Assembly (NCBI GenBank): GCA_036251205.1
Contig: CP133958.1
Coordinates: 2,531,210 to 2,595,209, forward strand
Length of the DNA stretch: 64,000 nt
Direction: 5' to 3'
DNA from: Orbaceae bacterium BiB
GTDB lineage: Bacteria > Pseudomonadota > Gammaproteobacteria > Enterobacterales > Orbaceae
Positions 26,539-38,016 of this stretch are shown piece after piece. Numbering within the stretch: the stretch's first letter is position 1; every line of letters begins with the position of its first letter. The position numbers and the translations under genes are program-made. The notes below the pieces were generated by a model that was given only the letters and a program-made list of their open reading frames with translations, was not told the DNA's origin and did not search any database.

Positions 26539-27528
26539 ATGTCAGATAGCACACTACAAAAATTAGAATTAACCGTAGATATTGAAAATCATCAGCTCGG
26601 TATGAGGCTTGATCAGGCTTTAGCTGAAATTTTTAATCAATATTCACGTTCTCGCATCAAGGATTGGATTCTTGATGGTCATGTTAAAGTCAATGGTATT
26701 GTTGTTGATAAACCTAAAGAAAGGGTATTAGGTGGCGAAAAAATCGTTTTAACCGCACTAATTGAAGAAGAGACTTATCATCAGGGAGAAAAAATCTCGT
26801 TGAATATCGTTTATGAAGATGATGATATTTTAGTGATTAATAAACCGCGTGATCTAGTCGTTCACCCTGGCGCTGGAAATCCGAATGGGACCGTATTAAA
26901 TGCTTTACTTTATCACTATCCTGAAATTGCCTCGGTACCAAGAGCGGGGATTGTACACCGTTTAGATAAAGATACTACTGGGTTAATGGTTGTTGCTAAA
27001 ACAATTGAAGCACAAACTCGTTTAGTCGAATCGTTACAATTACGAGAAATTACGCGTGAGTATGAAGCAGTTGCAATGGGGATTATGACGGCAGGTGGTA
27101 CAATTGATCAGCCTATGACTCGTCATCCAACAAAACGTACTCATATGGCTGTTTTCCCAACAGGTAAACCTGCAGTTACTCATTACCGAGTCATGGAAAA
27201 ATATCGTGCTCATACTCGATTACGTCTGCGACTTGAGACAGGACGAACTCACCAAATTCGTGTGCATATGGCACATATAGCTCATCCATTAGTGGGTGAT
27301 CAATTATATGGTGGCCGACCTCGTCCGCCAAAAGGTGCGACAGAAGAGTTTATTCAAACTTTACGTGACTTTGATCGACAAGCATTACATGCGACGATGT
27401 TACGATTATTCCATCCAATTAGCGGTGAGCAGATGGAGTGGCATGCTCCAATTCCTGAAGATATGCAGCAATTGATTAAAGTATTGCAAGAAGATGCAAA
27501 ACTACATGAAGATGAGATTGATTGGTAA
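26539..27528 (+). CDS. rluD: 23S rRNA pseudouridine(1911/1915/1917) synthase RluD
   Basis: RluD makes three pseudouridines in helix 69 of 23S rRNA, needed for normal ribosome assembly and termination. The 329-residue protein has an N-terminal S4 RNA-binding domain (LDQALAEIF...SRIKDWILDGHVKVNG), then the catalytic domain with GIVHRLDKDTTGLMVVAK holding the nucleophilic Asp near residue 140, and the late motif LETGRTHQIRVHMAHI. Divergent from bamD and 3 bases before pgeF, the same order as in E. coli. Confidence 0.97.
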   Translation: MSDSTLQKLELTVDIENHQLGMRLDQALAEIFNQYSRSRIKDWILDGHVKVNGIVVDKPKERVLGGEKIVLTALIEEETYHQGEKISLNIVYEDDDILVINKPRDLVVHPGAGNPNGTVLNALLYHYPEIASVPRAGIVHRLDKDTTGLMVVAKTIEAQTRLVESLQLREITREYEAVAMGIMTAGGTIDQPMTRHPTKRTHMAVFPTGKPAVTHYRVMEKYRAHTRLRLRLETGRTHQIRVHMAHIAHPLVGDQLYGGRPRPPKGATEEFIQTLRDFDRQALHATMLRLFHPISGEQMEWHAPIPEDMQQLIKVLQEDAKLHEDEIDW

Positions 27529-27531
27529 TTA

Positions 27532-28269
27532 ATGATGATTAAGGCGATTTTTCCTAATTGGTCAGCACCTAGCAATGTTCGTGCTTTCACCACTACCCGA
27601 CAAGGTGGTGTAAGTGCTGTGCCTTACAATTCGCTTAATTTAGGTAGTCATGTCGGCGATTCTCTACCTGATGTAATAAATAATCGTTCAAAATTAGTTA
27701 CTGCAATGCAGATACCCGAAGAGCCAATTTGGTTGAATCAAACCCATAGTACTCGAGTTATCGATACTATTTGTTATCAAACTACTGATGCTGATGGTTC
27801 TTATAGTCATCAGGCTAGAGCCGTAAGTGTTGTACTGACTGCCGATTGTTTACCTGTTCTATTTTGTTCCAAGTTTGGTAATGAAGTCGCTGCAGCTCAT
27901 GCTGGTTGGCGTGGATTATGTGATGGTATTTTAGAAAATACAGTTAGTCGTTTTAACTGTTCAAGATCACAAATTATCGCATGGTTAGGACCCGCGATTG
28001 GTCCTAGTAAATTTGAAGTTGGCGAAGAGGTCAAAGCTCAATTCATGGCTCATGATAGTGAGGCAGAACAAGCGTTTAAACTGATCCCGACTTCACAGCA
28101 GAAATACTTAGCCAATCTTTATTTATTAGCAACGCAGAGATTACAGAAGTTAGGAATTACCCTTATTTATGGTGGCGATTTTTGTACCTATAGCCAAAGC
28201 GACCTATTTTACTCTTATCGAAGAGAAAGAGAGACCGGTCGCATGGCTTCTGTTATTTGGTTTGAATAA
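27532..28269 (+). CDS. pgeF: YfiH/PgeF family purine nucleoside phosphorylase-peptidoglycan editing factor
   Basis: The 245-residue product is a DUF152/YfiH family enzyme. Members act as laccase-domain purine nucleoside phosphorylases or remove wrongly placed L-Ser from peptidoglycan precursors. It shows NQTHSTRV near residue 69, LTADCLPVLF near residue 102, the HAGWRGLCDG motif near 120 with Zn ligands, and IGPSKFEVGEEV. It lies 3 bases after rluD, so the two are cotranscribed. Two adjacent ATGs (27532, 27535) are possible starts. Confidence 0.93.
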   Translation: MMIKAIFPNWSAPSNVRAFTTTRQGGVSAVPYNSLNLGSHVGDSLPDVINNRSKLVTAMQIPEEPIWLNQTHSTRVIDTICYQTTDADGSYSHQARAVSVVLTADCLPVLFCSKFGNEVAAAHAGWRGLCDGILENTVSRFNCSRSQIIAWLGPAIGPSKFEVGEEVKAQFMAHDSEAEQAFKLIPTSQQKYLANLYLLATQRLQKLGITLIYGGDFCTYSQSDLFYSYRRERETGRMASVIWFE

Positions 28270-28273
28270 TATT

Positions 28274-28693
28274 TTATGCGATTTTATCTCTCAATGAGAT
28301 ATTAGCAATCACTGTTGAAAAGAATGAACCCCCGATACTTAGTAATGAAAATATTATCATCATATAAGCTTCTTCTCCTCGAAATAGAGCAAACAGTATT
28401 TGTAAAATAAATATATAGATGAAATAGATCACACAGCCCAACATCGGAATAAACCATCGGAGAATGAGTTTTGTACGTTTTGGTGATAAAAAGCCATATA
28501 AAAAACCATTGCACAGTGCTGGAATGAAGGTCACTATATAGGCAATAAAAATAAGGAAAGAAAAATCTTCAGCACCTAACGTATTATTATTACTACTAAA
28601 ATTGATAAAAATATAGCTAAATAGACCATTAAAAAAAGGGCTAATAATTAAAAAAATGAGTACCGATAAAAACACATAATAAGATTTTTTCAA
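28274..28693 (-). CDS. small multi-span membrane protein of unknown family
   Basis: The 139-residue product has four hydrophobic segments: at the N-terminus (about 6-30), then about 44-70, about 80-104 and about 112-133. I recognise no family motif and no catalytic residues. A weak AAGG precedes the ATG. It converges on pgeF with only 4 bases between stops and lies upstream of hemW in the same direction. Codon use is AT-rich like its surroundings. It is probably a real gene, but the function is unknown. Confidence 0.6.
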   Translation of the reverse strand: MKKSYYVFLSVLIFLIISPFFNGLFSYIFINFSSNNNTLGAEDFSFLIFIAYIVTFIPALCNGFLYGFLSPKRTKLILRWFIPMLGCVIYFIYIFILQILFALFRGEEAYMMIIFSLLSIGGSFFSTVIANISLRDKIA

Positions 28694-28736
28694 AAGGGTA
28701 TCCTTAGTTATTGATCAATTATTCATTCGGTTATTG

Positions 28737-29864
28737 TTATAAAAACAGTTCTAATAATGAGTTCAGATATAATTTACCTTTCTCCGTCAAATACCAATAA
28801 TCATTATCTTCTGTAATATACTGCTGATCAAGCGCCTGCTTTATTTGCGGTTCTATTATTGATAATGGTAATTGCGTTGTTTGCATAAAACGTAATTTAG
28901 GTGTGGGTTCGTGTAACCTAAATTGATTCATGAAAAATTCAAAAGGCAGCTCTTCTTGAGGTACAACATAGGATTTCTCTAAATAACGTCCAGCCATGTA
29001 TCCTTTAGGATGGCGGGTTTTAATGGTGCGAATTATTTGTCCATTAGGTTGGGTCAATTTCCCATGTGCCCCACAGCCAATCCCTAAATAATCACCAAAT
29101 CGCCAGTAGTTTAGATTATGTTGACACTGTAAACCGGCTTTAGCATAAGCTGATGTCTCATATTGCTCATAGCCGTTTGCCGTTAATAGCTGATGGCCTT
29201 GTTGATAAATATCCCATAATAAATCTTCGTCAGGCAGTTTTGGTGGTTTTGAACCAAATAAGGTGTTTGGTTCAATCGTTAATTGATACCAAGATAAATG
29301 TGGTGGAGCAAGATCGATAGCTTGTTGTAAATCAAATAATGCATCGTTTAATGACTGATTTGGTAGACCATGCATTAAATCGAGATTAAAGCTTCTCAAT
29401 GGCAATGAATTAGCCAGCTTTGCGGCATTTATTGCATCTTGAGGGTTATGGACTCTACCAAGTTTATCTAATTTATCAGCTTGAAAACTTTGTACACCAA
29501 TGGATATTCGATTAATTCCAGCGTTAATATAGCCCGCAAAATGGTTAGCATCGGCCGAGTTAGGATTGGCCTCAATCGTTATCTCGGCATCTTTTTCAAA
29601 CGGAATCTCACGTTGAATAGCACTTAATAGACGGTTAATCAACTCGGCGGAAAAGAGGCTAGGGGTCCCACCGCCGATAAATATTGAGTGAATAGATCTA
29701 TTGCCCGCTAAAAGGAGATCATGATGTAGATCCACTAATAAATGATCAATATAGTCACTATATTCAGGTGTTTGCTTAATGTTATGTGAATTAAAGTCAC
29801 AATAAGGACACTTCTGTACACACCATGGGGTATGAATATAGAGACTGAGTGGAATCGACTGCAT
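28737..29864 (-). CDS. hemW: heme chaperone HemW
   Basis: HemW is a radical-SAM family protein that binds heme and delivers it to membrane respiratory enzymes; it is not the coproporphyrinogen dehydrogenase. Near the N-terminus HTPWCVQKCPYCDFNSH holds the three cluster cysteines and lacks the extra HemN-type GC cysteine. IFIGGGTPSLFS, ANPNS and LNLDLMHGLP-like blocks follow. The start is ATG 29864; a GTG at 29867 is adjacent. It begins 3 bases after the ttcA stop. Confidence 0.93.
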   Translation of the reverse strand: MQSIPLSLYIHTPWCVQKCPYCDFNSHNIKQTPEYSDYIDHLLVDLHHDLLLAGNRSIHSIFIGGGTPSLFSAELINRLLSAIQREIPFEKDAEITIEANPNSADANHFAGYINAGINRISIGVQSFQADKLDKLGRVHNPQDAINAAKLANSLPLRSFNLDLMHGLPNQSLNDALFDLQQAIDLAPPHLSWYQLTIEPNTLFGSKPPKLPDEDLLWDIYQQGHQLLTANGYEQYETSAYAKAGLQCQHNLNYWRFGDYLGIGCGAHGKLTQPNGQIIRTIKTRHPKGYMAGRYLEKSYVVPQEELPFEFFMNQFRLHEPTPKLRFMQTTQLPLSIIEPQIKQALDQQYITEDNDYWYLTEKGKLYLNSLLELFL

Positions 29865-29867
29865 CAC

Positions 29868-30761
29868 TTAATTAACTTCTTTCCATAAAATAAGATCTTG
29901 TTCGGCTATCTCGGATGCATCAAAACTATTAATTGGCATCTCTTCGCGATCAAATGCGATATCACCGCCATTAATAATTTCATCACCTTTTTTAATTCCC
30001 TTGAAATCAAATAAATGAGTATCACATAGATGAGAAAGCGTAATATTTTGTGTTGCTCTAAACATGGTCTCAATACGACCAGGGAATTTTTTATCCCAAT
30101 CATTTAGCATCTCTTTGATGACTTGGCGCTGTAAATTTGGCTGAGAACCACAGAGATTACACGGGATAATAGGGAAATTTTTTAATTCAGCATATTTAGT
30201 AATATCTTTTTCTTTACAGTACGCTAAAGGTCTGATGACAATATGTTCACCAGTATCATTCATTAATTTTGGTGGCATGGCTTTGATTTTTCCACCATAA
30301 AACATATTTAAAAAAAGTGTCTCTAAAATATCATCGCGGTGATGGCCTAAGGCGATTTTAGTTGCACCGATTTCCGTAGCTGTGCGGTATAAAATACCTC
30401 GGCGTAAACGTGAACAAAGGGAACAGGTCGTTTTTCCTTCTGGAATCTTTTCTTTGACGATTCCATAAGTATTTTCTTCCACAATCTTATATTCAACCCC
30501 TAATGATTTTAGGTACTCCGGTAGAATATGTTCAGGAAATCCGGGCTGTTTTTGATCTAAATTAACTGCGATAAGATCGAAGTGAATTGGGGCACTGATT
30601 TTTAAATTCATTAAAATATCAAGTAGCGTATAACTATCTTTACCGCCAGATAGACAAACCATGATTCGGTCACCGTCTTCAATCATATTGAAGTCAGCAA
30701 TTGCTTCACCTACCTGACGTCTTAAACGCTTATGTAACTTATTTTGATTATAAACTTTCAT
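29868..30761 (-). CDS. ttcA: tRNA 2-thiocytidine(32) synthase TtcA
   Basis: TtcA thiolates cytidine 32 of certain tRNAs using ATP and a 4Fe-4S cluster. The 297-residue protein has the PP-loop SGGKDS at residues 38-43, the cluster cysteines in [12 protein letters not shown] near residues 114-117 and a third cysteine in the CNLCGSQ motif, plus [20 protein letters not shown]. It matches E. coli TtcA closely. It lies between lpxT and hemW in one direction with short gaps. Confidence 0.96.
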   Translation of the reverse strand: MKVYNQNKLHKRLRRQVGEAIADFNMIEDGDRIMVCLSGGKDSYTLLDILMNLKISAPIHFDLIAVNLDQKQPGFPEHILPEYLKSLGVEYKIVEENTYGIVKEKIPEGKTTCSLCSRLRRGILYRTATEIGATKIALGHHRDDILETLFLNMFYGGKIKAMPPKLMNDTGEHIVIRPLAYCKEKDITKYAELKNFPIIPCNLCGSQPNLQRQVIKEMLNDWDKKFPGRIETMFRATQNITLSHLCDTHLFDFKGIKKGDEIINGGDIAFDREEMPINSFDASEIAEQDLILWKEVN

Positions 30762-30775
30762 GTAATGTGATTTTA

Positions 30776-31492
30776 TTATGAGGTTTTAAAAAAACGTTTA
30801 GGAATAAAACGTAATAAAAAATTGGCTACGTAGTCGCAAGCTGGTGTTAATAAAAACCAACTGAGTACAATACTAGTAATGGCTAAAGAACCAACATAAA
30901 CATCAGTAAACCAATGTGCGCCAGCAATAATACGTGGTGCAGAAAAAATAACAACGATAATGACTGATTGGATAAAGGCTTTTAAGCCGAAATATCGCCA
31001 CATAAAAGCAGCAAAAATCATTAACATCATGCCATGGTCGCCAGGGAAACTATCTCCAGAGGCATCCTTGGTTCCAAAATGGGTCAGTTGTGAGATGCGA
31101 TTTATATGTTCAAAAGGTTCAAAATAGAGCGTTGGACTTTCGTGCGCAATTGGGATAAATCGACCCCATTGCTTAATACATACAGCCATAATGAGCATCA
31201 TTAGACCAATAGCAATCATTTTACGTTTATTTTCGTTACTTTGCTTATGAAAGTAACAAAAATAGAGGAGAGCCATAGCTAAAAATGAGACAACATCAAA
31301 ACTACGATGGTTAGTGATAGCAATTAGGTATAAAAAACCTTTATGGCTACCATCTAAAAATTGATTAAAATAATGGAAAACGGTTGAATCAAAATCAAAC
31401 CAAAAGCCCTGACGGTAGGTATAATATTGACTTAATAATAATGCTATACCAAATACATTCCATAGTAAGATTTGGGCTGCTGTTTTTTTCAT
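30776..31492 (-). CDS. lpxT: lipid A 1-diphosphate synthase LpxT (PAP2 family)
   Basis: LpxT moves a phosphate from undecaprenyl pyrophosphate to the 1-position of lipid A, recycling the carrier lipid at the periplasmic face. The 238-residue, six-span protein has the PAP2 motifs [20 protein letters not shown] near residue 148 and [13 protein letters not shown] near 195, with catalytic histidines in each. Length and motif wording match E. coli LpxT (YeiU). It is next to efpL. Confidence 0.9.
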   Translation of the reverse strand: MKKTAAQILLWNVFGIALLLSQYYTYRQGFWFDFDSTVFHYFNQFLDGSHKGFLYLIAITNHRSFDVVSFLAMALLYFCYFHKQSNENKRKMIAIGLMMLIMAVCIKQWGRFIPIAHESPTLYFEPFEHINRISQLTHFGTKDASGDSFPGDHGMMLMIFAAFMWRYFGLKAFIQSVIIVVIFSAPRIIAGAHWFTDVYVGSLAITSIVLSWFLLTPACDYVANFLLRFIPKRFFKTS

Positions 31493-31547
31493 AACGATCT
31501 ATCTCATTCAAAAATTTGTTCTTGTAACGTTTTATTACTGTAAAAAC

Positions 31548-32120
31548 TTAGTCAGCTCTACTCATATAACGGCGTTCTGCAACATGAATTTTAATTTTTT
31601 CACCATTATCAATATATTCAGGAACTTGCACTGTTAATCCAGTTGATAATGTTGCTGGCTTGGTTCGAGCACTAGCCGATGCCCCTTTGATACCTGGATT
31701 CGTTTCTACGATTTCTAATTCGACCGTTTGTGGTAATTCTAGAGCAATAACTTGACCATCGACCGTTAATACTTGAATGCCAGGAATGCCACCCTCAGGA
31801 ATAAAGAGTAATTCATCTTCAATTTGATCTTGTTTAAATAGATAAGGAGTAAAGTCTTCATCATCCATGAAAACGTACTCATCACCATCAATATAAGAGA
31901 AACTAACAGGACGACGATTAAGCTCGATTGTTTCTAGAATGTCATCACCTTTAAAACGTTCCTCAACTTTTAATCCTGTTTTAACATCAGAGAAGCGCAT
32001 TTTATATAAAGTACTAGCACCACGAGCGCTTGGACTTTGTACTTCAACATCTTTAACTAATAATAATTTACCGTTATATGCGATTGCGTCACCGCGCTTA
32101 ACTTCATTTGCTTTTGCCAT
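31548..32120 (-). CDS. efpL: EF-P-like protein EfpL (YeiP)
   Basis: EfpL is an elongation factor P paralogue that helps ribosomes past polyproline and other difficult motifs. The 190-residue protein has three beta domains; the tip of the first carries [18 protein letters not shown] with Arg at residue 33 in place of the modified Lys of EF-P, as expected for Efp[21 protein letters not shown] and [14 protein letters not shown] close the match to E. coli YeiP. Confidence 0.95.
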   Translation of the reverse strand: MAKANEVKRGDAIAYNGKLLLVKDVEVQSPSARGASTLYKMRFSDVKTGLKVEERFKGDDILETIELNRRPVSFSYIDGDEYVFMDDEDFTPYLFKQDQIEDELLFIPEGGIPGIQVLTVDGQVIALELPQTVELEIVETNPGIKGASASARTKPATLSTGLTVQVPEYIDNGEKIKIHVAERRYMSRAD

Positions 32121-32216
32121 AATTTTTCCAACTATAAAAATAGATTAAATGATCTCGCTATTTTAGCGCTATCTTGTTATTGTCACCAGTAAATTTATTG
32201 AGTTAAGGCATTAGTT

Positions 32217-32483
32217 TTGAATAATCAGTTTGTGTGTCGTCAAAATTGTGGTGCATGTTGTATTGCTCCCTCTATTTCGAGTGTTATTCCCGATATGCCG
32301 AATGGTAAACCCGCAGGTACACCGTGTATTCATTTAGATAGCCAATACCAATGTTTATTATTTGGAAAACCATCCAGACCCGCTGTTTGTGGAAACTTAA
32401 AACCTTGCTATGAGATGTGTGGCAATAATCGGCTACAAGCATTTGTTTACTTGGAAAACCTTGAAAAACTCACTTCTCCTTAA
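32217..32483 (+). CDS. yeiW: YeiW-type cysteine-cluster protein
   Basis: The 88-residue product belongs to the UPF0153/YkgJ-like cysteine cluster family, thought to bind Zn or an Fe-S cluster. Cysteines lie in [44 protein letters not shown]. It matches E. coli YeiW, which also lies near efpL and lpxT. The start is a TTG at 32217 with AAGG 9 bases upstream; no ATG is available before the cysteine motif. The biochemical role is unknown. Confidence 0.9.
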   Translation: MNNQFVCRQNCGACCIAPSISSVIPDMPNGKPAGTPCIHLDSQYQCLLFGKPSRPAVCGNLKPCYEMCGNNRLQAFVYLENLEKLTSP

Positions 32484-32581
32484 AAAAATCTAATATTAGC
32501 TGGCTTTCATTAGAATTATTTATCTCGACTAACTTTTTTTTTGTTACACTCCACCCAAATATTTTTTAACGTGATATAACT

Positions 32582-34084
32582 ATGCAAAATACTCTAAAGC
32601 GCGATCTTAAAGCGCGTCATTTAACAATGATTGCCATCGGTGGTTCAATTGGTACCGGTCTTTTTGTGGCATCAGGTGCAACTATTGCTCAAGCAGGTCC
32701 TGCTGGGGCATTACTTTCTTATGTAATTATCGGTCTGATGGTCTATTTTTTAATGACCAGTTTAGGGGAGCTTGCAGCTTACCTACCTGTATCCGGTACT
32801 TTTGCGACTTATGGCGCAAGGTATGTCGATGAGTCGTTTGGTTTTGCTATTGGTTGGAACTATTGGTATAACTGGGCGATTACTGTCGCAGTGGATTTAG
32901 TTGCTGCGCAGTTAGTTATTTCGTATTGGTTTGATTCAGGAAGTTATAGCTGGTTATGGAGCCTGTTATTTTTAAGCTTAATTTTTGTATTAAACTTCAT
33001 TTCGGTAAAAGGTTTTGGTGAGGCAGAATTCTGGTTTTCACTAATCAAAGTCGTTACTGTTGTCGTATTCATTGTATTAGGTTTATTCATGATCGGCGAT
33101 ATTCTCGTTGATTGGTATCGTAATGCGACAGTTGTTGTTGATCCCGATGGTACAACTAAAATCATTTCAACCTCTGTTGCTCCTTGGCATAATTGGACAA
33201 TTGGCGACGCGCCTTTTGTGGGCGGATTTGCATCAATGATCGGTGTTGCGATGATTGTCGGATTCTCTTTCCAAGGAACGGAATTAATTGGAATTGCAGC
33301 GGGGGAATCAGAAAACCCAGAAAAAAATATTCCAAAATCGATGAAACAAGTTTTCTGGCGAATATTACTGTTCTATGTGTTAGCTATTTTTGTCGTTAGT
33401 TTAATTATTCCTTATACGGATCCCCTATTATTACGTAATAATGAAGCGGATATTAGTGTTAGTCCATTTACATTAGTTTTTGAAAATGCCGGTTTACTTT
33501 TTGCCGCGGCATTAATGAATGCGGTTATTTTAACCTCTGTATTATCAGCCGGTAATTCTGGCTTATATGCTTCAACACGAATGTTATATGCACTGGCAAA
33601 AGAGGGTAAAGCTCCTCGCGTATTTTCTAAATTATCACACTCTGGTGTACCTCGAATGGCGTTAATTGCAACGACTATTATTGCTATGCTCTGCTTTTTA
33701 ACTTCAATGTTTGAAGATCAGATAGTTTATTTATGGTTACTTAATATGTCAGGTATGACCGGATTTATTGCATGGTTAGGCATTGCAATTAGTCATTATC
33801 GTTTTAGAAAAGGATATATTGCACAAGGATTAGATATTAGTAAATTGCCTTATCGTTCAAGCCTATTCCCATTTGGTCCGGTATTTGCTTTTATTCTCTG
33901 TTTGATTATTACCTTGGGTCAAAATTATGAAGCATTCTTACAAGATAATATCGACTGGAATGGTGCCATTGCTACTTACATTGGTATTCCACTATTTTTA
34001 GTTATTATGTTTAGTTATAAATTAGTGAAGAAAACCAAGTGGATTAAGTATGAAGATATGGATTTTACGCGGATTAAGCATTAA
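32582..34084 (+). CDS. lysP: lysine-specific permease
   Basis: LysP is a proton-coupled lysine importer of the amino acid-polyamine-organocation superfamily; in E. coli it also senses lysine for CadC. The 500-residue protein has 12 predicted spans and starts with the LKARHLTMIAIGGSIGTGLF family motif near residue 9. It also has GFSFQGTELIGIAAGESE near residue 224 and ISVSPFTLVFENAGLL near 295. Near identity to E. coli LysP in these blocks makes the substrate call firm. It stands alone, with about 100 non-coding bases upstream. Confidence 0.96.
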   Translation: MQNTLKRDLKARHLTMIAIGGSIGTGLFVASGATIAQAGPAGALLSYVIIGLMVYFLMTSLGELAAYLPVSGTFATYGARYVDESFGFAIGWNYWYNWAITVAVDLVAAQLVISYWFDSGSYSWLWSLLFLSLIFVLNFISVKGFGEAEFWFSLIKVVTVVVFIVLGLFMIGDILVDWYRNATVVVDPDGTTKIISTSVAPWHNWTIGDAPFVGGFASMIGVAMIVGFSFQGTELIGIAAGESENPEKNIPKSMKQVFWRILLFYVLAIFVVSLIIPYTDPLLLRNNEADISVSPFTLVFENAGLLFAAALMNAVILTSVLSAGNSGLYASTRMLYALAKEGKAPRVFSKLSHSGVPRMALIATTIIAMLCFLTSMFEDQIVYLWLLNMSGMTGFIAWLGIAISHYRFRKGYIAQGLDISKLPYRSSLFPFGPVFAFILCLIITLGQNYEAFLQDNIDWNGAIATYIGIPLFLVIMFSYKLVKKTKWIKYEDMDFTRIKH

Positions 34085-34114
34085 TTAGAAAATTATTATA
34101 AACACGTCACTTTA

Positions 34115-34137
34115 GTATCGCGCAGTTTGCGCGATAC
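34115..34137. terminator. hairpin between lysP and infA
   Basis: GTATCGCGC (34115-34123) pairs with GCGCGATAC (34129-34137) around AGTTT. It is GC-rich and stable but lacks a clear T tract on either strand. It sits between convergent genes. Confidence 0.6.
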
Positions 34138-34166
34138 AGCATGACAGATAATGTGAAAAATAGAAT

Positions 34167-35017
<851 letters not shown>

Positions 35018-35731
35018 ATGACAACCCCTCATATTAATGCCGCTGATAATGCTTTTGCCGAAACCGTTCTAATGCCCGGGGATCCTTTAAGGGCTAAATT
35101 TATCGCTGAAAATTTTTTAGATGATGCTATTGAAGTCACCAATGTTAGGGCAATGCTTGGCTATACCGGATACTATAAAGGGCAGAAAGTATCGATAATG
35201 GGACATGGTATGGGAATTCCATCTTGTTCTATTTATACCGCCGAGTTAATCAAATTCTATAACGTCAAAAATATTATTCGTGTCGGTTCCTGTGGGGCAG
35301 TTCGTTCAGATGTTAATGTCGGTGATATTATTATCGGTATGGGAGCTTGTACAGATTCTAAAGTTAATCGTATCCGTTTTCGAGATAATGATTTTGCAGC
35401 GATCGCTGATTTTAATTTGACGGTTAATGCTGTTAATGCTGCGAAATTATTAGGTATACCTGTTAAAGTCGGTAACCTCTTTTCGGCAGATCTATTTTAT
35501 AACCCAGATCCAACTATGTTTGATGTAATGGAAAAATACAAAATTCTTGGTGTCGAAATGGAAGCCGCTGGTATTTATGGTGTTGCTGCCGAATTTGGTG
35601 CTAATGCATTAGCGATTTGTACTGTTTCTGATCATATTCGTACTGGTATTGCGATGTCTTCTGAACAACGTCAATTAGGTTTTAAAGAGATGATTACAAT
35701 TGCTTTAGAGGGAGTTTTACTAAATAAATAA
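35018..35731 (+). CDS. deoD: purine nucleoside phosphorylase DeoD
   Basis: DeoD cleaves purine (deoxy)ribonucleosides with phosphate in salvage. The 237-residue protein has MTTPHINA at the N-terminus, [20 protein letters not shown] (phosphate site), [23 protein letters not shown] near residue 87, and [18 protein letters not shown] near residue 178 with the catalytic Asp in SDHI near 204. AGGAG precedes the ATG. It was probably once cotranscribed with the broken nucleoside permease gene downstream. Confidence 0.97.
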   Translation: MTTPHINAADNAFAETVLMPGDPLRAKFIAENFLDDAIEVTNVRAMLGYTGYYKGQKVSIMGHGMGIPSCSIYTAELIKFYNVKNIIRVGSCGAVRSDVNVGDIIIGMGACTDSKVNRIRFRDNDFAAIADFNLTVNAVNAAKLLGIPVKVGNLFSADLFYNPDPTMFDVMEKYKILGVEMEAAGIYGVAAEFGANALAICTVSDHIRTGIAMSSEQRQLGFKEMITIALEGVLLNK

Positions 35732-35864
35732 TAATATTGTAAGGGATGAGCGATTAATAATATTAAGAGTTATCTAGCTGATAAAGAGACTAAATCAGAT
35801 TAAAAAAGGTAACCATGGACCGGTATTAAAAAATTTATCAATATTAAATTGGGAATTATCAGTT

Positions 35865-36885
35865 ATGAATATTAAATCGAAGCTTAAAATTATCCTATTT
35901 TTACAATTTTTTATTTGGGGGAGTTGGTTAATTACACTTGGCTCATATATGATCAATATACTTGGTTTTACCGGAATGGAGGTGGGCTCAGTTTACGGAA
36001 CCATGGCATTGCATCATTGATTATGCCTAGTTTATTAGGAATTATTGCCGATCGTTGGGTTCCTGCCAATCGTTTATATGCGTTATGTCATTTGATTGGT
36101 GGTTTGACATTATTTTTAGCCGCTTCCGTTACAACTCCATTAGCGATGATCTTTGTAATGCTTGTTCATTGTTTAGCATTTATGCCAACTATTGCTATGG
36201 CAAATTCAGGGTCTTATTTTAGCTTAGAATCGAACGGATTCGATGTAGTTAATGACTTTCCTGCGATTAGAGTGTTTGGTACTGTTGGCTTTATTGCGGC
36301 AATGTGGATGGTGAGTTTGTTAAAATTGGAGTTAAGTAATATTCAACTATATATTGCAGCGATAGCATCAATTCTACTCTGTTTATGCACCCGTTTTTTA
36401 CCTAAAATACCTGTTCTAAAACGTACCAACCAACAACGCAGTCTGGTTAATTCTTTGGGGTTAGATGCTTTTGTATTATTTAAACAACGTAAAATGGCAG
36501 TTTTTTTCCTGTTTACTGTTTTGTTAGGTGCAATATTACAAATAACGAATACATTTGGCAGCCCATATTTACATGATTTTGCTTTAATTCCAGAATTCAA
36601 AGATAGTTTAGTTGTACAATATCCTTCAATATTATTATCAATTTCACAAATTTCAGAAGTTGTTTTTATTCTATTCGTACCTTTTTTCTTGAAACGTTTT
36701 GGCATCAAATATGTGATGTTAATTAGTATGTTAGCTTGGTCCATCCGTTTTGCCCTATTCGCTTATGGCGATCCATCTTCTGTCGGATTTATGTTGTTAT
36801 TACTTTCGATGATTGTATATGGCTGTGCATTTGACTTTTATAACATATCGGGATCTATTTATGTTGAAAAATCTGTCGATGCCAG
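35865..36885 (+). pseudogene. nupG: nupG-type nucleoside permease, frameshifted and truncated
   Basis: From ATG 35865 the frame reads a NupG/XapB N-terminus (ILFLQFFIWGSWLITLGSYM) to about 36004, then hits a TGA at 36018. The true continuation (GIASLIMPSLLGIIADRW) lies one base earlier in another frame, so one base was lost near 36003-36006. The shifted frame then follows NupG closely (VTTPLAMIFVMLV, FPAIRVFGTVGFIAAMW, FALFAYGDPSS, MIVYGCAFDFYNISGSIYVE) until about residue 340 of about 418, where the IS element cuts it. The protein, a major-facilitator nucleoside:H+ symporter, is almost certainly not made. Confidence 0.9.
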
Positions 36886-36901
36886 GGTAATCCTCCCATT
36901 T

Positions 36902-37756
36902 TTAATGGAAGTTAGGCGTAGAATTTTGCTGTTGTATTAATTTAAGTTTTTGCATCGGTGTGATCCCACCAAATCCCATATTAGGTCTTTCATGATTATA
37001 TGTCCATAACCAATCCGTTGCTTTACCTTGTAATTCACTAATCTCGTTGTAAATATAATGACTTAGCCAATCATAACGAACCGTGCGATTAAAACGTTCA
37101 ATATAGGCATTTTGCTGAGGATTACCCGGCTGGATAAAGCATAATGTTATTTTGTGCTTTTTAGCCCAACTCGCTAAAAGATGGCTGATATATTCGGGCC
37201 CATTATCACAGCGAATCGATTTTGGTTTTCCTCGCCATTCAATAATTTGATTTAATGACCTAATGACACGCTCTGCTGGCAACGAAAAATCAACGTCAAT
37301 CGTTAAGCCTTCTCGGTTAAAATCATCAATGACATTGAATAAGCGGCAACACCTACCATCGGCTAACTGGTCATGCATAAAATCCATTGACCAACATTCG
37401 TTAATGTTTTGAGGAACCGCTAAAGGCTCTGGCTTTTCTCTTTTTAAACGCTTATGAGGCTTGATACGTAAGTTAAGTGATAGTTCGCAGTAAATGCGAT
37501 AAACTCGCTTATGATTCCATGTATAACCTTTTACATTGCGTAAATATAAAAAACACAAGCCAAATCCCCAATTTCGTTGTTGCTCTGTTAATTCAATTAA
37601 ATGAGCAGCAATGATTTGGTTTTCGCTTATTAATATCGGCTCATAACGATAGCAGGTTTCACTCACACAAAATGTTCGACATGCTTGTGAAACAGCCATT
37701 CTATTTTGTTTGACGACCTCTTTCGCTAACATTTTTCGCTCAGAAGCCTTCACCAC
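36902..37756 (-). CDS. IS transposase OrfB (DDE integrase domain)
   Basis: The 284-residue OrfB has an HTH_21-like N-terminus ([20 protein letters not shown]) and an rve catalytic domain with the DDE residues in [20 protein letters not shown] and [12 protein letters not shown]. Its nominal GTG start (37756) lies 7 bases inside the end of orfA in the -1 frame. It is normally made as an OrfAB fusion after frameshifting at A6G (37762-37756 on the minus strand). All catalytic residues are present, so it may still be active. Confidence 0.92.
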   Translation of the reverse strand: MVKASERKMLAKEVVKQNRMAVSQACRTFCVSETCYRYEPILISENQIIAAHLIELTEQQRNWGFGLCFLYLRNVKGYTWNHKRVYRIYCELSLNLRIKPHKRLKREKPEPLAVPQNINECWSMDFMHDQLADGRCCRLFNVIDDFNREGLTIDVDFSLPAERVIRSLNQIIEWRGKPKSIRCDNGPEYISHLLASWAKKHKITLCFIQPGNPQQNAYIERFNRTVRYDWLSHYIYNEISELQGKATDWLWTYNHERPNMGFGGITPMQKLKLIQQQNSTPNFH

Positions 37757-38016
37757 TTTTTTGTCATGGCTTCCTGTATGACTTCGGCTTTAAGCCTTTC
37801 TTCTGCATACATTTTTTTGAGTCGACGATTTTCATCTTCTAGTTCTTTCATTCTAGCCATTAGCGATGTATCCATGCCACCGTATTTGGCTCGCCATTTA
37901 TAGAATGTTGAATTTGCCATTCCATGCTCTGGGCATAACTCGGGTACGGGAATACCATTTTCGGCTTGTTTTAATATATTGAGTATTTGATTGTCTGTAA
38001 ACGTTGTTTTTTTCAT
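37750..38016 (-). CDS. IS protein OrfA (DNA-binding)
   Basis: The 88-residue protein has an N-terminal helix-turn-helix ([20 protein letters not shown], then [20 protein letters not shown]) and a leucine-zipper-like C-terminus ([20 protein letters not shown]), typical of IS3-family OrfA. It recognises the element ends. The slippery A6G run sits just before its stop codon, where a -1 shift joins it to OrfB. Confidence 0.92.
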   Translation of the reverse strand: MKKTTFTDNQILNILKQAENGIPVPELCPEHGMANSTFYKWRAKYGGMDTSLMARMKELEDENRRLKKMYAEERLKAEVIQEAMTKKW

